A stretch of 64,000 bases of DNA from an uncultured Methylomonas sp. (GTDB lineage: Bacteria; Pseudomonadota; Gammaproteobacteria; Methylococcales; Methylomonadaceae). A program made the translations under genes and the position numbers. Below are positions 1-8,818 of the stretch, in pieces (position 1 is the first letter of the stretch; every line of letters starts with the position of its first letter). The stretch covers positions 56,751-120,750 of the forward strand of contig CAKZJE010000109.1 in assembly GCA_936941155.1 (NCBI GenBank), given 5' to 3'. The notes beneath the pieces were generated by a model. That model saw only the letters and a list, made by a program, of their open reading frames with translations. It did no database searches and was not told where the DNA came from.

Positions 1-2
1 AT

Positions 3-1328
3 ATTTTTTTACGCTTAAGCCCAGCACAGCCGCCGCGTTTTGTATTAGGTGATTTAGGTGCAACGTGTTCGCTGCGAGAGGCGCAAGAATCACGTTATGG
101 CGTAGGCACTCCGGCTTACATTGCCCCTGAACGCTTGTACGACCGTTTTTTTTATAACAGCGATTTGTACAGCTTAGGAATTGTGGCGTTTGAATTGCTA
201 ACGGGAGAACGCCCGTTTTTAGGAATGCCCGATGAAATCAAACGAGCGCATTTAAGCAAATTACCTGATTTAGAAAAAATAACTGATTTGCCGCTGCGCG
301 ATTTTATTGAACGGCTGCTAGAAAAAGACCCAGAATTACGCATTGCGGACGCTAAAACCGCGTTAGTTATTCTCAGTGCGATTCGGCAAGGTGAAAGAAT
401 TGCTGAACCTGTGAAAATCAGCAATCGGCAAGTCATCCAAAATACGCAACAGATTGTCCCGACCGGATTTGCGCAGCAGTATCAACTCAATAGCAATGGA
501 CAGCCGAATAAATTGTTGCTGTTTGAAGTCAACAATCAAGTTATCGTCGGTTTGGAACACGACAGCCACATTGATTTGATTAATCCAGACAACAATAAAC
601 AGGACGTTGTATTAAAAAATGGCGTAACGCAGCAACAATCTGACAGTTTTTTTTATACCAGTTCGGTGAAAGTGTTTCAGTTTGATTTGCGCAGCTATCA
701 GCGGCAATTGATTTATAGCTTTAATAAAAATATTAGCTATTTTCAAATCAGTGGCGATTATTTATTACTGCGTAGCAAATATGACACCGTGTATTGTCAT
801 TTGCACAGCAAACAAATTTATAAATTTTCTCAGCCGCATTATTTTTCCAATCCAATCGCTTGTATTTTAGCAAACGGCAATTTCTGCTTAAGCGGCGGAA
901 CGACCAATCAAGAATTAATTTTGCGTGATGAAAAAACTGCGGTACTGGCACAATGGCAATTGCAAGGGCCTATTCTGGCGATGGCTTCCGCCGAACAGAG
1001 TTTGTTAGCACTCACCTTAGATATAGAAAACAGTGCGCGTTATTGGTTAAGTTGTTTGCGTTTAGAGCACGAACCGCGTTATCTGAGTTTTTCCAATGAA
1101 GAAATTGTGCAGTATTGCCAAACACAAAACACCGTATTTTGGCTCAATAGCCACCATCAGTTGTATATGTGCAGCATTGATTTAACCCCTAAACTGATTG
1201 CGCAACTGCCCACTAACTTAGTTATTGAAGCTTTTCAACTGAGTGAAAATCATCGCTGGCTGGTTATTTTCATTCGCTGCGCCAATCAAAAACACCAAAT
1301 AATTTGCTTTAAAGCAGACGGAGAATAA
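3..1328 (+). CDS. Serine/threonine protein kinase, C-terminal part (5' truncated by window edge)
   Basis: The frame is open from the left edge, so the true start lies outside the window. Near the edge it reads VLGDLGAT, a DFG-type metal-binding motif with Leu in place of Phe, then GTPAYIAPE (activation loop end, APE motif) and DLYSLGIVAFELLTGERPF (subdomain IX). Together these identify a Hanks-type Ser/Thr kinase. The kinase fold ends at about position 400. The remaining ~300 residues are rich in short beta-strands and have no recognised motif; a propeller-like sensor domain is possible, but that is inference. A gene of unknown function and a Cys-X5-Arg phosphatase follow within a few bases, so kinase and phosphatase are probably co-transcribed and may act on the same targets. 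Confidence 0.85.
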   Translation: MFLRLSPAQPPRFVLGDLGATCSLREAQESRYGVGTPAYIAPERLYDRFFYNSDLYSLGIVAFELLTGERPFLGMPDEIKRAHLSKLPDLEKITDLPLRDFIERLLEKDPELRIADAKTALVILSAIRQGERIAEPVKISNRQVIQNTQQIVPTGFAQQYQLNSNGQPNKLLLFEVNNQVIVGLEHDSHIDLINPDNNKQDVVLKNGVTQQQSDSFFYTSSVKVFQFDLRSYQRQLIYSFNKNISYFQISGDYLLLRSKYDTVYCHLHSKQIYKFSQPHYFSNPIACILANGNFCLSGGTTNQELILRDEKTAVLAQWQLQGPILAMASAEQSLLALTLDIENSARYWLSCLRLEHEPRYLSFSNEEIVQYCQTQNTVFWLNSHHQLYMCSIDLTPKLIAQLPTNLVIEAFQLSENHRWLVIFIRCANQKHQIICFKADGE

Positions 1329-1332
1329 TTGC

Positions 1333-1989
1333 ATGTCTCATCTTAATGCGAAACCTTTACAGTGTATTTTTTACTCACACCCTTGGACGGCGTTATTGTT
1401 AAAACAGATAAAAAATCTTGATTTTGCTGACAGCGTTTTGGTTGAATTTTCTAGCAATGGTGTGTTGTCGCAGGTTCTGCCAAACAAACAAGATAAAAAT
1501 CTGTGTTTAACGCAAATATTAGCTGCACCTAAACCGGAAAAAACAGGCTTAATGAAGCTTTTTTCATCGAAACAAAAAGATATTTTTCAACTGCTGGCGC
1601 AAAAAAGTTCGCATTTGCCAGCTCCTATCGTATTTGCTTCCAAACCTGCGATTTCAAGTTTAAATCAAATCACAGCGTTAATCACTGCATTGAGTCAGCC
1701 CAGCACTTGCCAGCAAGTTATTGTTTTAATTCATTATGCAGAAGCGCAAAACTTTAGCGATTTGTATGATTATGTCGATACCTTTCATGTTTTATGGGAT
1801 ATAGCAGACTTGCCCGGCGTTGCTTTGACTCAGCTCACCGAGCTATTGAGCAAAAATCAGCAGCTCAATTCACAACGCTGGGGCGGTTTTCATTTATGCA
1901 ATCACAGCAGCCGCCAAGTTACCGACAGCGAAGAGCGATACGCTTATTTTGACTCGGTAATCGTTGATGCGCGGTTATGGGTTGAATAA
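1333..1989 (+). CDS. Hypothetical protein in kinase-phosphatase operon
   Basis: This 218-residue protein has no family I recognise. It starts 4 bases after the kinase stop codon and its stop shares one base with the start of the phosphatase gene (TAATG), so translation of the three is likely coupled. No signal peptide or membrane segment is visible. The composition is that of a soluble globular protein, with a Trp-Gly-Gly-Phe-His stretch near the C-terminus. Its position between a kinase and a phosphatase suggests a regulator or substrate of that pair, but nothing in the sequence proves it. Confidence 0.7.
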   Translation: MSHLNAKPLQCIFYSHPWTALLLKQIKNLDFADSVLVEFSSNGVLSQVLPNKQDKNLCLTQILAAPKPEKTGLMKLFSSKQKDIFQLLAQKSSHLPAPIVFASKPAISSLNQITALITALSQPSTCQQVIVLIHYAEAQNFSDLYDYVDTFHVLWDIADLPGVALTQLTELLSKNQQLNSQRWGGFHLCNHSSRQVTDSEERYAYFDSVIVDARLWVE

Positions 1990-2519
1990 TGGTTTATAAA
2001 GTCATTCAGTTTTTAGCGCAAGGTGAATTTCCTTCCCCTGAAAAACTGATAGAGTTGAAAAAACAAGGAGTTACTCATCTGCTGAATGTCAGTGGAATTG
2101 ATTTATTTCAGCTGTATAGTGCTGAAAAATTAGCCGATTTCACAATTGTTCAATTTACCTTTAAAGATGTATTTTCCACCGCAGTTGCTATTTCTAAAGA
2201 ACAGATTAGCAGTGTTGATAGCAATCTCTATTGTGAACAAACCAGCGATATAGAAAGAGCGCAATTTTTTAGCGCGGTTCAACAATTGATAGATTGGCTA
2301 AAAATTGAAACGCCGTGTTATGTTTTTTGCCATCAGGGTATTGGACGCTCAGCTTGCGTTGTTCTTAGCGCACTCATTCATTATTATCAGCCGGAACAAG
2401 ATTGTTTGTTAAAAACAATGAAGTTTCTAAATCCACATGCAATCTTAAGCACCACAAGTTATGCCGCTGCAAAATGGTTTGAACAAGAAATCGGCTTTGA
2501 TAACACTCAAAGCACATAA
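1989..2519 (+). CDS. Dual-specificity/tyrosine-type protein phosphatase
   Basis: The 176-residue protein carries the P-loop signature of cysteine-dependent phosphatases: CHQGIGRS, with nucleophile Cys114 and phosphate-binding Arg120 in Cys-X5-Arg spacing, followed by Ser. The upstream part (VTHLLNVSG and later FTFKD, residues ~28-60) fits the dual-specificity phosphatase fold, with Asp60 a candidate general acid. The predicted reaction is hydrolysis of phospho-Ser/Thr/Tyr (or another phosphate ester) in the cytoplasm. It overlaps the preceding gene by one base and lies two genes after a Ser/Thr kinase, so it may reverse that kinase's action. The substrate is unknown. Confidence 0.8.
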   Translation: MVYKVIQFLAQGEFPSPEKLIELKKQGVTHLLNVSGIDLFQLYSAEKLADFTIVQFTFKDVFSTAVAISKEQISSVDSNLYCEQTSDIERAQFFSAVQQLIDWLKIETPCYVFCHQGIGRSACVVLSALIHYYQPEQDCLLKTMKFLNPHAILSTTSYAAAKWFEQEIGFDNTQST

Positions 2520-2534
2520 TTCAAAACTCACAAT

Positions 2535-2786
2535 ATGCTAAAACAGCTAAAATCAATTGCCTTCAAGTTAATCACCGGAATAGTTTGTATTACCGCTCTG
2601 ATATTCACTGCGCAAGGTTATAAAGAGTATGAGACTTTAAAATTAAAACGCGAAAAATTTGAAATAGAAAAAGCAGAACGCATAGAACGGATTGAAAGTC
2701 GAAAAGAAAGATTAGCGTTAGAAAAAACAGAGCGTGTGATTCGGATGGAAGAAAAGAAAACAGAACTAGCGAAAAAAAATGAATAA
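2535..2786 (+). CDS. Small single-pass membrane protein with charged coiled coil
   Basis: This 83-residue protein has one hydrophobic segment (residues ~10-28, with ITGIVCITALIF) followed by a Lys/Glu/Arg-rich stretch of ~50 residues built of heptad-like units such as KREKFEIEKAERIERIE, typical of a coiled coil. It lies 15 bases after the phosphatase gene and overlaps the next gene by 8 bases, so it belongs to the same operon. No family is recognised. It could anchor or oligomerise a partner at the membrane. Confidence 0.6.
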   Translation: MLKQLKSIAFKLITGIVCITALIFTAQGYKEYETLKLKREKFEIEKAERIERIESRKERLALEKTERVIRMEEKKTELAKKNE

Positions 2787-3468
2787 ATTTTCAGATGTCA
2801 TTACTCAAACCCTCGCGCTATTGCAGCCGTTATCACCAGAGTTGCAACAGCTACCGCCTGAAATTGCACAAATCAGTCGCGCAGAACAGCAAGGCGAGTT
2901 ATGTTTGAAAAATCAGTTTTTAAAAGTGGCTGGTATTGGTGAATTACGCTCCGCTTCAGTCAGTTCTGCAAAAATTGAAATTGCAAACTTCCTATTTTTT
3001 CCTGAGATAAAAACTTACACACCTGTTTATGCAGCTGAGTTTGTCTGTTTATCTGAAAAGCCGATTGTGGCGGTGATTGATGCTAAATGTTTATTAGCAA
3101 ATGAAGGTGATAAAGAAGTCACAGAATTATTGCAACAGGCAAGAGGAAAAATTGGCTATTTATCACCAGAAACGGATATGTCAGCATGGTATTTGGAATC
3201 GCGTTCTGGCAATGATATTTTTGTCCGCTCACCTTCTGTAGCGCAATTAGAGGAATTGATGCAGCTGCATCTGCAAATTTGGCAAGGCTTAATTCATTTA
3301 TTTGCTACGCCAAAAACCTGCACAGAAGATTTAGCTTTGATTCATGCGCAAAAACTACAACATTACAAAGATTTACATCGTTTAAATTATCCCGGTGTTC
3401 CGCTACTCAATCGCAGTTTTGGAGAAGAGTGGACAGACAATTATTTGAAAAATTATTTGTTTGCTTGA
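2779..3468 (+). CDS. Putative ferredoxin-dependent bilin reductase-like protein (HY2/PcyA family)
   Basis: At 229 residues the length matches the ferredoxin-dependent bilin reductase family, which reduces biliverdin to phycobilins. Two regions fit the family by eye. One is a central stretch, IEIANFLFFPEIKTYTPVY then AAEFV and AVIDAKCL, where the family has a strand, Phe-Pro, a Pro-Xaa-Phe-Gly-Xaa-Asp segment and an Asp-containing strand. The other is the C-terminus, with HYKDLHRLNYPGVPLLNR then FGEEWTDNYLKNYLF, equivalent to the family's final helix and Leu-Phe end. The position normally held by the catalytic Asp appears to be Glu (AAEFV). No heme oxygenase gene is adjacent. It overlaps the preceding gene by 8 bases. 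A mutated, internally deleted copy lies at 27255-27447. The assignment rests on pattern memory alone. Confidence 0.5.
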   Translation: MNKFSDVITQTLALLQPLSPELQQLPPEIAQISRAEQQGELCLKNQFLKVAGIGELRSASVSSAKIEIANFLFFPEIKTYTPVYAAEFVCLSEKPIVAVIDAKCLLANEGDKEVTELLQQARGKIGYLSPETDMSAWYLESRSGNDIFVRSPSVAQLEELMQLHLQIWQGLIHLFATPKTCTEDLALIHAQKLQHYKDLHRLNYPGVPLLNRSFGEEWTDNYLKNYLFA

Positions 3469-3670
3469 GGTGGATTCAACTCATCACTGCAATTCTAACT
3501 ATTATGCGGCTTGATGCTCAAATTGCTCAAATTGCTCAAAAACACTGCATGAGGTGTTTGGTAATTAAACCCTTTTCGATGGCAGTCGTTGAGACTATAC
3601 ACAACGGTCTTAATCATTAGACTTGTTTTAGTAAAATATTCTTATATATCAAATTGTTATAGATCAAAAA

Positions 3671-3700
3671 CTGGAGTGCAAAACATGTTTTGTACTCCAG
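3671..3700. other. Long hairpin, TGGAGTRCAAA family, copy 1
   Basis: A 15-base arm pairs with its reverse complement with one mismatch and almost no loop. The core TGGAGTGCAAA/TTTGTACTCCA is shared with a hairpin at 24234-24263. There is no T-tract after it, so it may be a transcript-stabilising structure or a repeat rather than a terminator. Confidence 0.6.
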
Positions 3701-3816
3701 CGGATAATAAAATCAACAGTTTAAAAGAATACTTTTCAAATTGATTTTTTTATAACTGATTGATTAGTAAAGTTAAAAAAAGTCTATTTTATTATGTGTT
3801 AGCTATATTCCCACTT

Positions 3817-3855
3817 AAAACCGCTTTTGGTAATCACTAAAAGCGGTTTTTTTTT
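3817..3855 (+). terminator. Rho-independent terminator (AAAACCGCTTTT family, copy 1)
   Basis: A perfect 12-bp stem (AAAACCGCTTTT / AAAAGCGGTTTT) is followed by a run of T. The same stem recurs after three of the RTX genes, yet this copy lies ~350 bases past the previous gene and ~170 bases before the first RTX gene, as if left behind by an RTX gene no longer present. Confidence 0.85.
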
Positions 3856-4027
3856 GTGGAAATTTAACAGCTAAAGCGATGATTTTGCAGTAAACTAAAC
3901 GCTCTAACGGATTTTACGCACCCTTACTGACTTGTCCACGAAAGGCACAAAAACTATCGTAGATAAAAAACTGATTGCGTAACATCAGCACGCTAATAAA
4001 TATTTTTACACGACTGAGGATAAGATT

Positions 4028-7000
4028 ATGGCAGACGATTACACAGCAGACACCAGCACCACCGGCAAAGTTACCGTCGGCGGCTCCGTCACAGGCAACA
4101 TTGAAGTGGCTGCCGACCGAGATTGGTTTAAAGTGAGCTTAGTGGCAGGAATGGGTTATATTATTAACTTGGAAGGTTTTGACACCAACAAAGGAACATT
4201 AAGCGATCCTGTTTTTTCGGGGATTTACGACAGTGCCGGAGCACTTATACTAAACACTCTCAATGATGATTCAGGTACTGGTCGTAACTCACAACTTTTT
4301 TTTACTGCACCAAGCACGGGGCTTTATTATCTTTCAGCAGGGGCGTTTAGTTCCGGAATAGGTACTTACACCTTGTCTGTCACTCAAGACAGCTTCCCCA
4401 CATTCACCGCTTTTGCCGCCCCCGTTGCAGCAGGTAAGGAAGACACAGAAATTCCGATTGCCTTTGCCAATTTGCAAACACAAGGCAATGAAGCCGATGC
4501 CGACGGCACAGTCACTGCATTTGTGGTGAAAACGGTTAGTTCAGGCACACTTAAAATTGGCACATCGGCTGCGACCGCAATTCTTTTAGATAAGTACTAC
4601 AGCAGCTTTATTGATGCAACGCATCAAGCCTACTGGACACCTGCGGCGGATGCTAATGGCACATTCAACGCTTTTACCGCAGTAGCAATGGATAATCTAG
4701 GTTTTAAATCCGCCACAGCCGTGCAAGCCACCGTTGCTGTCACCCCTGTGATTAATGTGGTAGTGAGTGCCAGTAGTAATACCACAGAAGGTGCAGCGGG
4801 TAGTTTTACCATCAGTTTAGACCAAGCCGCCCCTGTGGGTGGTTTATCGGTAAATTACACACTTTCAGGTTCTGCGATACCTAACACAGATTACACGGTC
4901 TCAGCAGGGACAAATACCAGCTTAGTGACAAGTAGTAGTTTTGTCATTGCTGAAGGGCAAACTTCAGCAACGTTAAATGTTAATGCGCTCACTGATACCC
5001 TCTTTTCAGAGCCTAACGAAAGTGTTGCTTTAATGATTGGCACAGGCGCGGGCTATGATGTAACTAAATCATTTCTACCCAAAGTGGATTATGCTACAAA
5101 TAACAACCCTGCTTCAGTAAACCTAAGGGATTTTAATGGCGATGGTAAACTCGATTTAGCAACTATCAATTCCTATTCTGCGACTGTTTCAGTGTTATTG
5201 CGCAATGCTGAGAATACGGGGTTTGATGCAAAAACAGATTATTTTCTAGGAATAGCAGCTTACAATGCTACGTTGGGCGTGGGGGACTTTAATGGTGATG
5301 GCAAAGCTGATTTAGCGGTCACCGATCACAATAATGCAATAGTTTCGGTATTATTGGGCAATGCAGCGAATACGGGGTTTGGTGCAAAAGTGAATTATGC
5401 CGCAGGAACAGCCGGCAGCAATAAGTCAGTGAGTGTTGGGGATTTTAATGGCGATGGTAAACTCGATTTAGCAGTGACCGATTACACTACAGCAACCGTT
5501 TCCGTGTTATTGCGCAATGCCGCCAATACTGGATTTAATACCAAAGTGGATTATGCTGTAGGCACAACCTATAGCTCTAAGTCAGTGAGCGTGGGGGATT
5601 TTAATGGCGATGGTAAACTGGATTTAGCAGTGACCAATCAGAATACAGCAGCCGTTGCAATATTATTGCGCAATGCGGCAAATACTGGATTTGACGCTGC
5701 TGTAGCTGCTGCAACAGGCGCAAGTCCTAATTCTGTGAGTGCGGGTGATTTTAATGAAGATGGTAAACTTGATTTAGCCGTTGCGAATTATGGTGACAGC
5801 ACCGTTTCTGTGTTATTGAATAACGACCATTCCAGCTTAACCATTGTTGATACCGTTGGCGTGAGCAATCACACTCCCACTGGGACAGTCACCTTGAATG
5901 ATATTACCCCTGAAACCGATCAAACCTTAACCGTTAGCAACACCTTAGCCGATGCCGACGGCTTAAATGCCATCACCTACACTTGGCAAGTGGCAGGACA
6001 AACCGTCGGCTTGGGTGATAGCTACACGGTAGATAGCAGTGATGCAGGCAAAACCATTCAGGTGCTTGCCAGTTATGTGGATGGCTTGGGCAAAACAGAA
6101 ACCGTCACTAGCGCACTCAGCAGTGCCGTAACGCTTGCCGTCAATGCCGCGCCCACAGGTTCTGCCACTGCGGTATTTGCCAATGGGACAGAAGACACGC
6201 TTTATAACATTGCACCTGCGGATTTATTAACCGGCTTTAGCGATACAGACAGCGCGTTATCTGTCATCAATCTGAAGGCCTCACACGGCAAATTAAGCAC
6301 AACCGCCAGCGGCTATGTCTTTAAACCCGCTGTTAATTACAACGGCGTTGTCACATTAAGCTATCAAGTTACCGATGGCGTGAATACAGCTCTTTCCACC
6401 ACCCGCACTTTAACACTGAATGCTGTGAATGATGCTCCCAAAGGCTCAGCAACCGCAGTGTTAGCTAATGGCTCAGAAAATATTGCTTACCCCTTAAAAA
6501 ACAGTGATTTATTAACGGGCTTTACGGATGCAGATGGCAATGCCTTATCCGTGATTAATTTAACCAGCAATCATGGCACAGTCGCCGCGACAAGCACAGG
6601 CTGGACACTGACTCCAACTAGCAATTATTACGGTGCAGTCGCATTAACGTATCAAGTGAGTGATGGATCGCTCAATGTTGCCGCAACACAATCTTTGACG
6701 TTAGCGAATGTAAATACTGCACCAACCGGATCACCCACCACTGTGTTAGCCAATGGCACTGAAGATGTCGCTTACACACTGGCAAATACTATTTTATTAC
6801 AAGGATTTAGTGATGCTGAAGGTGATACCTTAAGTGTGACAAACTTAACTGCGACTAATGGCACTGTCGCTGCCACAACCACAGGCTGGACATTGACTCC
6901 CAATGCTAACTATAACGGTTTAGTGACTTTAAATTACAGCGTGACCGATGGCACAGCCAGCATTGTCGCCACAAAAACGCTAACTTTAAATGCTGTGAAT

Positions 7001-8806
7001 GATGCACCAACCGGATCACCCACCGCTGTGTTAGCCAATGGCACTGAAGATGTCGCTTACACACTGGCAAATACTACTTTATTACAAGGCTTTAGTGATG
7101 TAGAAGGCAATACCTTAAGCGTGACAGGCTTAACCGCGACTAATAGCACAATCACTGCCACAACCACAGGCTGGACATTCACTCCAAATGCTAACTATAA
7201 CGGTTTAGTGACTTTGAGTTATAGAGTAACAGATGGTGCAGCCAGCCTTGCTGTAACGAAAAATATGACTTTAAACGCTGTGAATGATGCACCGACGGGT
7301 GCTGTGGCTATCAGCGACACCACGCCAGAACAAAACCAAATCCTCACAGCTTCCAATACCTTAGCAGATGTCGATGGATTAGGGACTGTGACTTACACTT
7401 GGAAAACCGGCACAGCCGTTTTAGGTACAGGTAGCAGCTACACCGTCACTGCGGCAGAAGTGGGCAAAACCATTGCTGTCACTGCCAGCTATACCGATGC
7501 AGCAGGAAATGCTGAAAGTATCAGTAGTGCAGCAACAAGTGCAGTAACTCCACCTGCGGTTGTTACGCCAGCAGGTGTCAATATTGTAGGTAGCGATTTT
7601 TTCACCAATGAACAAGGCGACACTGCTGTTTTTAAAGTGAGTTTAAATTCAGCCCCACTCCGTGATGTCACTCTTAACTTCATTAGCAGTGACACAACCG
7701 AAGGGGTATTGAGTCAATCCAGTTTTACATTTACCGCCGCAAACTGGGCAACTGCGCAAACTCTCACCGTCACAGGACAAAATGACACGCTAGTTGACGG
7801 CGATATTGCTTATACCATCAGTGCAACTGCTAGTACATTAGATGTTATCTACAAAAGTATCACCGTAAATAACTTAACTTTAACGAATCAGGATACGGTG
7901 GTGGTCCCTGTTGAAAATATAATTGGTACAAATGGGATTGATCAACTACAAGGTTCAGCCGCTCCCACTTATATGCTAGGTCAAGCAGGTGATGACGACT
8001 TATCAGGCGGTGCAGGAAATGACACCCTTTACGGCAGTTATGGTAATGATGTCATGTTTGGCGAAGATGGCAATGATCAATTATGGGGAGAACAAGATGC
8101 AGATTACATGGAAGGCGGTGCCGGAAATGACACACTAGATGGCGGCACTGGCATTGACACCTTGATAGGCGGTGCTGGTAATGACACTTATTATTTAGGC
8201 TACGATGCTGTGGATGTGATTGACGATAAAGGCTTAACAACTGATGTGGACACGGTGATTATGCCTTATCAATTGACTAGCTATACACTACCAACTGACA
8301 TTGAAAATGGCACGATTGATGGCACAGGAGCAAGCGATTTAACCGGTAATGGCGGTGATAATACTCTTAAAGGTAATAGTGGAAACAATCAACTGATAGG
8401 GGCTGTTGGTAGGGATATGCTGTTTGCGGGTGGCGGTGACGATGTGGTGATAGGCGGTGACGGAAATGATACGTTAGAAGGTGGTTTAGGGATTGATGTA
8501 TTCCGCTTTGATAGTGCGTTGACTTCTGGCTTTGATACGATTAACGATTTTACGCCTGCGGATGACACCATTCAGTTAGAAAATGCTATTTTCACCAAAC
8601 TTACCCTTGTTGGCACATTAGCCGCTGCGCGTTTTGTGAATGGCACTGCGGCATTGGATGCAAATGACAATGTGATTTACAACCCTAGCACGGGAGTTGT
8701 GAGTTACGATGCTGATGGCAGTGGCGTAGGGGCGGCGGTACAAATTGCCTTGCTTGGTGTCACAACCCACCCAGCTTTAACCGCAGCAGATTTTGTGGTG
8801 GTTTAA
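4028..8806 (+). CDS. Giant RTX protein A (PPC, Calx-beta, FG-GAP, cadherin-like, haemolysin-type repeats)
   Basis: This 1592-residue protein is a modular secreted-type protein. Residues ~1-120 resemble a pre-peptidase C-terminal (PPC) domain (DRDWFKVSL). Residues ~240-345 are Calx-beta-like. Residues ~350-610 hold several FG-GAP/VCBS units (DFNGDGKLDLAV). Residues ~610-1180 are cadherin/Ig-like repeats starting VNDAPTGS. Residues ~1300-1390 and ~1437-1490 are calcium-binding GGAGNDTL nonapeptides. The last ~90 residues (FDTINDFTPADDTIQ to the C-terminal FVVV) form the module shared by all six proteins of the island, as expected of a type I secretion signal. There is no N-terminal signal peptide. 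An adhesin or surface role is likely. No transporter genes are nearby. Confidence 0.85.
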   Translation: MADDYTADTSTTGKVTVGGSVTGNIEVAADRDWFKVSLVAGMGYIINLEGFDTNKGTLSDPVFSGIYDSAGALILNTLNDDSGTGRNSQLFFTAPSTGLYYLSAGAFSSGIGTYTLSVTQDSFPTFTAFAAPVAAGKEDTEIPIAFANLQTQGNEADADGTVTAFVVKTVSSGTLKIGTSAATAILLDKYYSSFIDATHQAYWTPAADANGTFNAFTAVAMDNLGFKSATAVQATVAVTPVINVVVSASSNTTEGAAGSFTISLDQAAPVGGLSVNYTLSGSAIPNTDYTVSAGTNTSLVTSSSFVIAEGQTSATLNVNALTDTLFSEPNESVALMIGTGAGYDVTKSFLPKVDYATNNNPASVNLRDFNGDGKLDLATINSYSATVSVLLRNAENTGFDAKTDYFLGIAAYNATLGVGDFNGDGKADLAVTDHNNAIVSVLLGNAANTGFGAKVNYAAGTAGSNKSVSVGDFNGDGKLDLAVTDYTTATVSVLLRNAANTGFNTKVDYAVGTTYSSKSVSVGDFNGDGKLDLAVTNQNTAAVAILLRNAANTGFDAAVAAATGASPNSVSAGDFNEDGKLDLAVANYGDSTVSVLLNNDHSSLTIVDTVGVSNHTPTGTVTLNDITPETDQTLTVSNTLADADGLNAITYTWQVAGQTVGLGDSYTVDSSDAGKTIQVLASYVDGLGKTETVTSALSSAVTLAVNAAPTGSATAVFANGTEDTLYNIAPADLLTGFSDTDSALSVINLKASHGKLSTTASGYVFKPAVNYNGVVTLSYQVTDGVNTALSTTRTLTLNAVNDAPKGSATAVLANGSENIAYPLKNSDLLTGFTDADGNALSVINLTSNHGTVAATSTGWTLTPTSNYYGAVALTYQVSDGSLNVAATQSLTLANVNTAPTGSPTTVLANGTEDVAYTLANTILLQGFSDAEGDTLSVTNLTATNGTVAATTTGWTLTPNANYNGLVTLNYSVTDGTASIVATKTLTLNAVNDAPTGSPTAVLANGTEDVAYTLANTTLLQGFSDVEGNTLSVTGLTATNSTITATTTGWTFTPNANYNGLVTLSYRVTDGAASLAVTKNMTLNAVNDAPTGAVAISDTTPEQNQILTASNTLADVDGLGTVTYTWKTGTAVLGTGSSYTVTAAEVGKTIAVTASYTDAAGNAESISSAATSAVTPPAVVTPAGVNIVGSDFFTNEQGDTAVFKVSLNSAPLRDVTLNFISSDTTEGVLSQSSFTFTAANWATAQTLTVTGQNDTLVDGDIAYTISATASTLDVIYKSITVNNLTLTNQDTVVVPVENIIGTNGIDQLQGSAAPTYMLGQAGDDDLSGGAGNDTLYGSYGNDVMFGEDGNDQLWGEQDADYMEGGAGNDTLDGGTGIDTLIGGAGNDTYYLGYDAVDVIDDKGLTTDVDTVIMPYQLTSYTLPTDIENGTIDGTGASDLTGNGGDNTLKGNSGNNQLIGAVGRDMLFAGGGDDVVIGGDGNDTLEGGLGIDVFRFDSALTSGFDTINDFTPADDTIQLENAIFTKLTLVGTLAAARFVNGTAALDANDNVIYNPSTGVVSYDADGSGVGAAVQIALLGVTTHPALTAADFVVV

Positions 8807-8818
8807 ACCTTTTACCCG

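Larger units (their letters stand above)
3469..4027. other. Intergenic region with hairpin and terminator upstream of the RTX island
   Basis: No gene is convincing here. The region holds a short run of GCTCAAATT direct repeats near 3512-3540, a long hairpin (3671-3700), a rho-independent terminator (3817-3855), and a segment at 3877-3896 whose sequence ATGATTTTGCAGTAAACT is identical to the stop-codon region of the Rpn gene at 8936. The leader just before the first RTX gene contains an AGGA ribosome site in CTGAGGATAA, also found before the RTX gene at 17405. Confidence 0.6.

Noticed and set aside
3279..3620. Plus-strand 113-codon frame overlapping the end of the bilin-reductase-like gene
   Set aside because: It is an out-of-frame shadow. 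The overlapping gene has family-like sequence and a matching remnant elsewhere.
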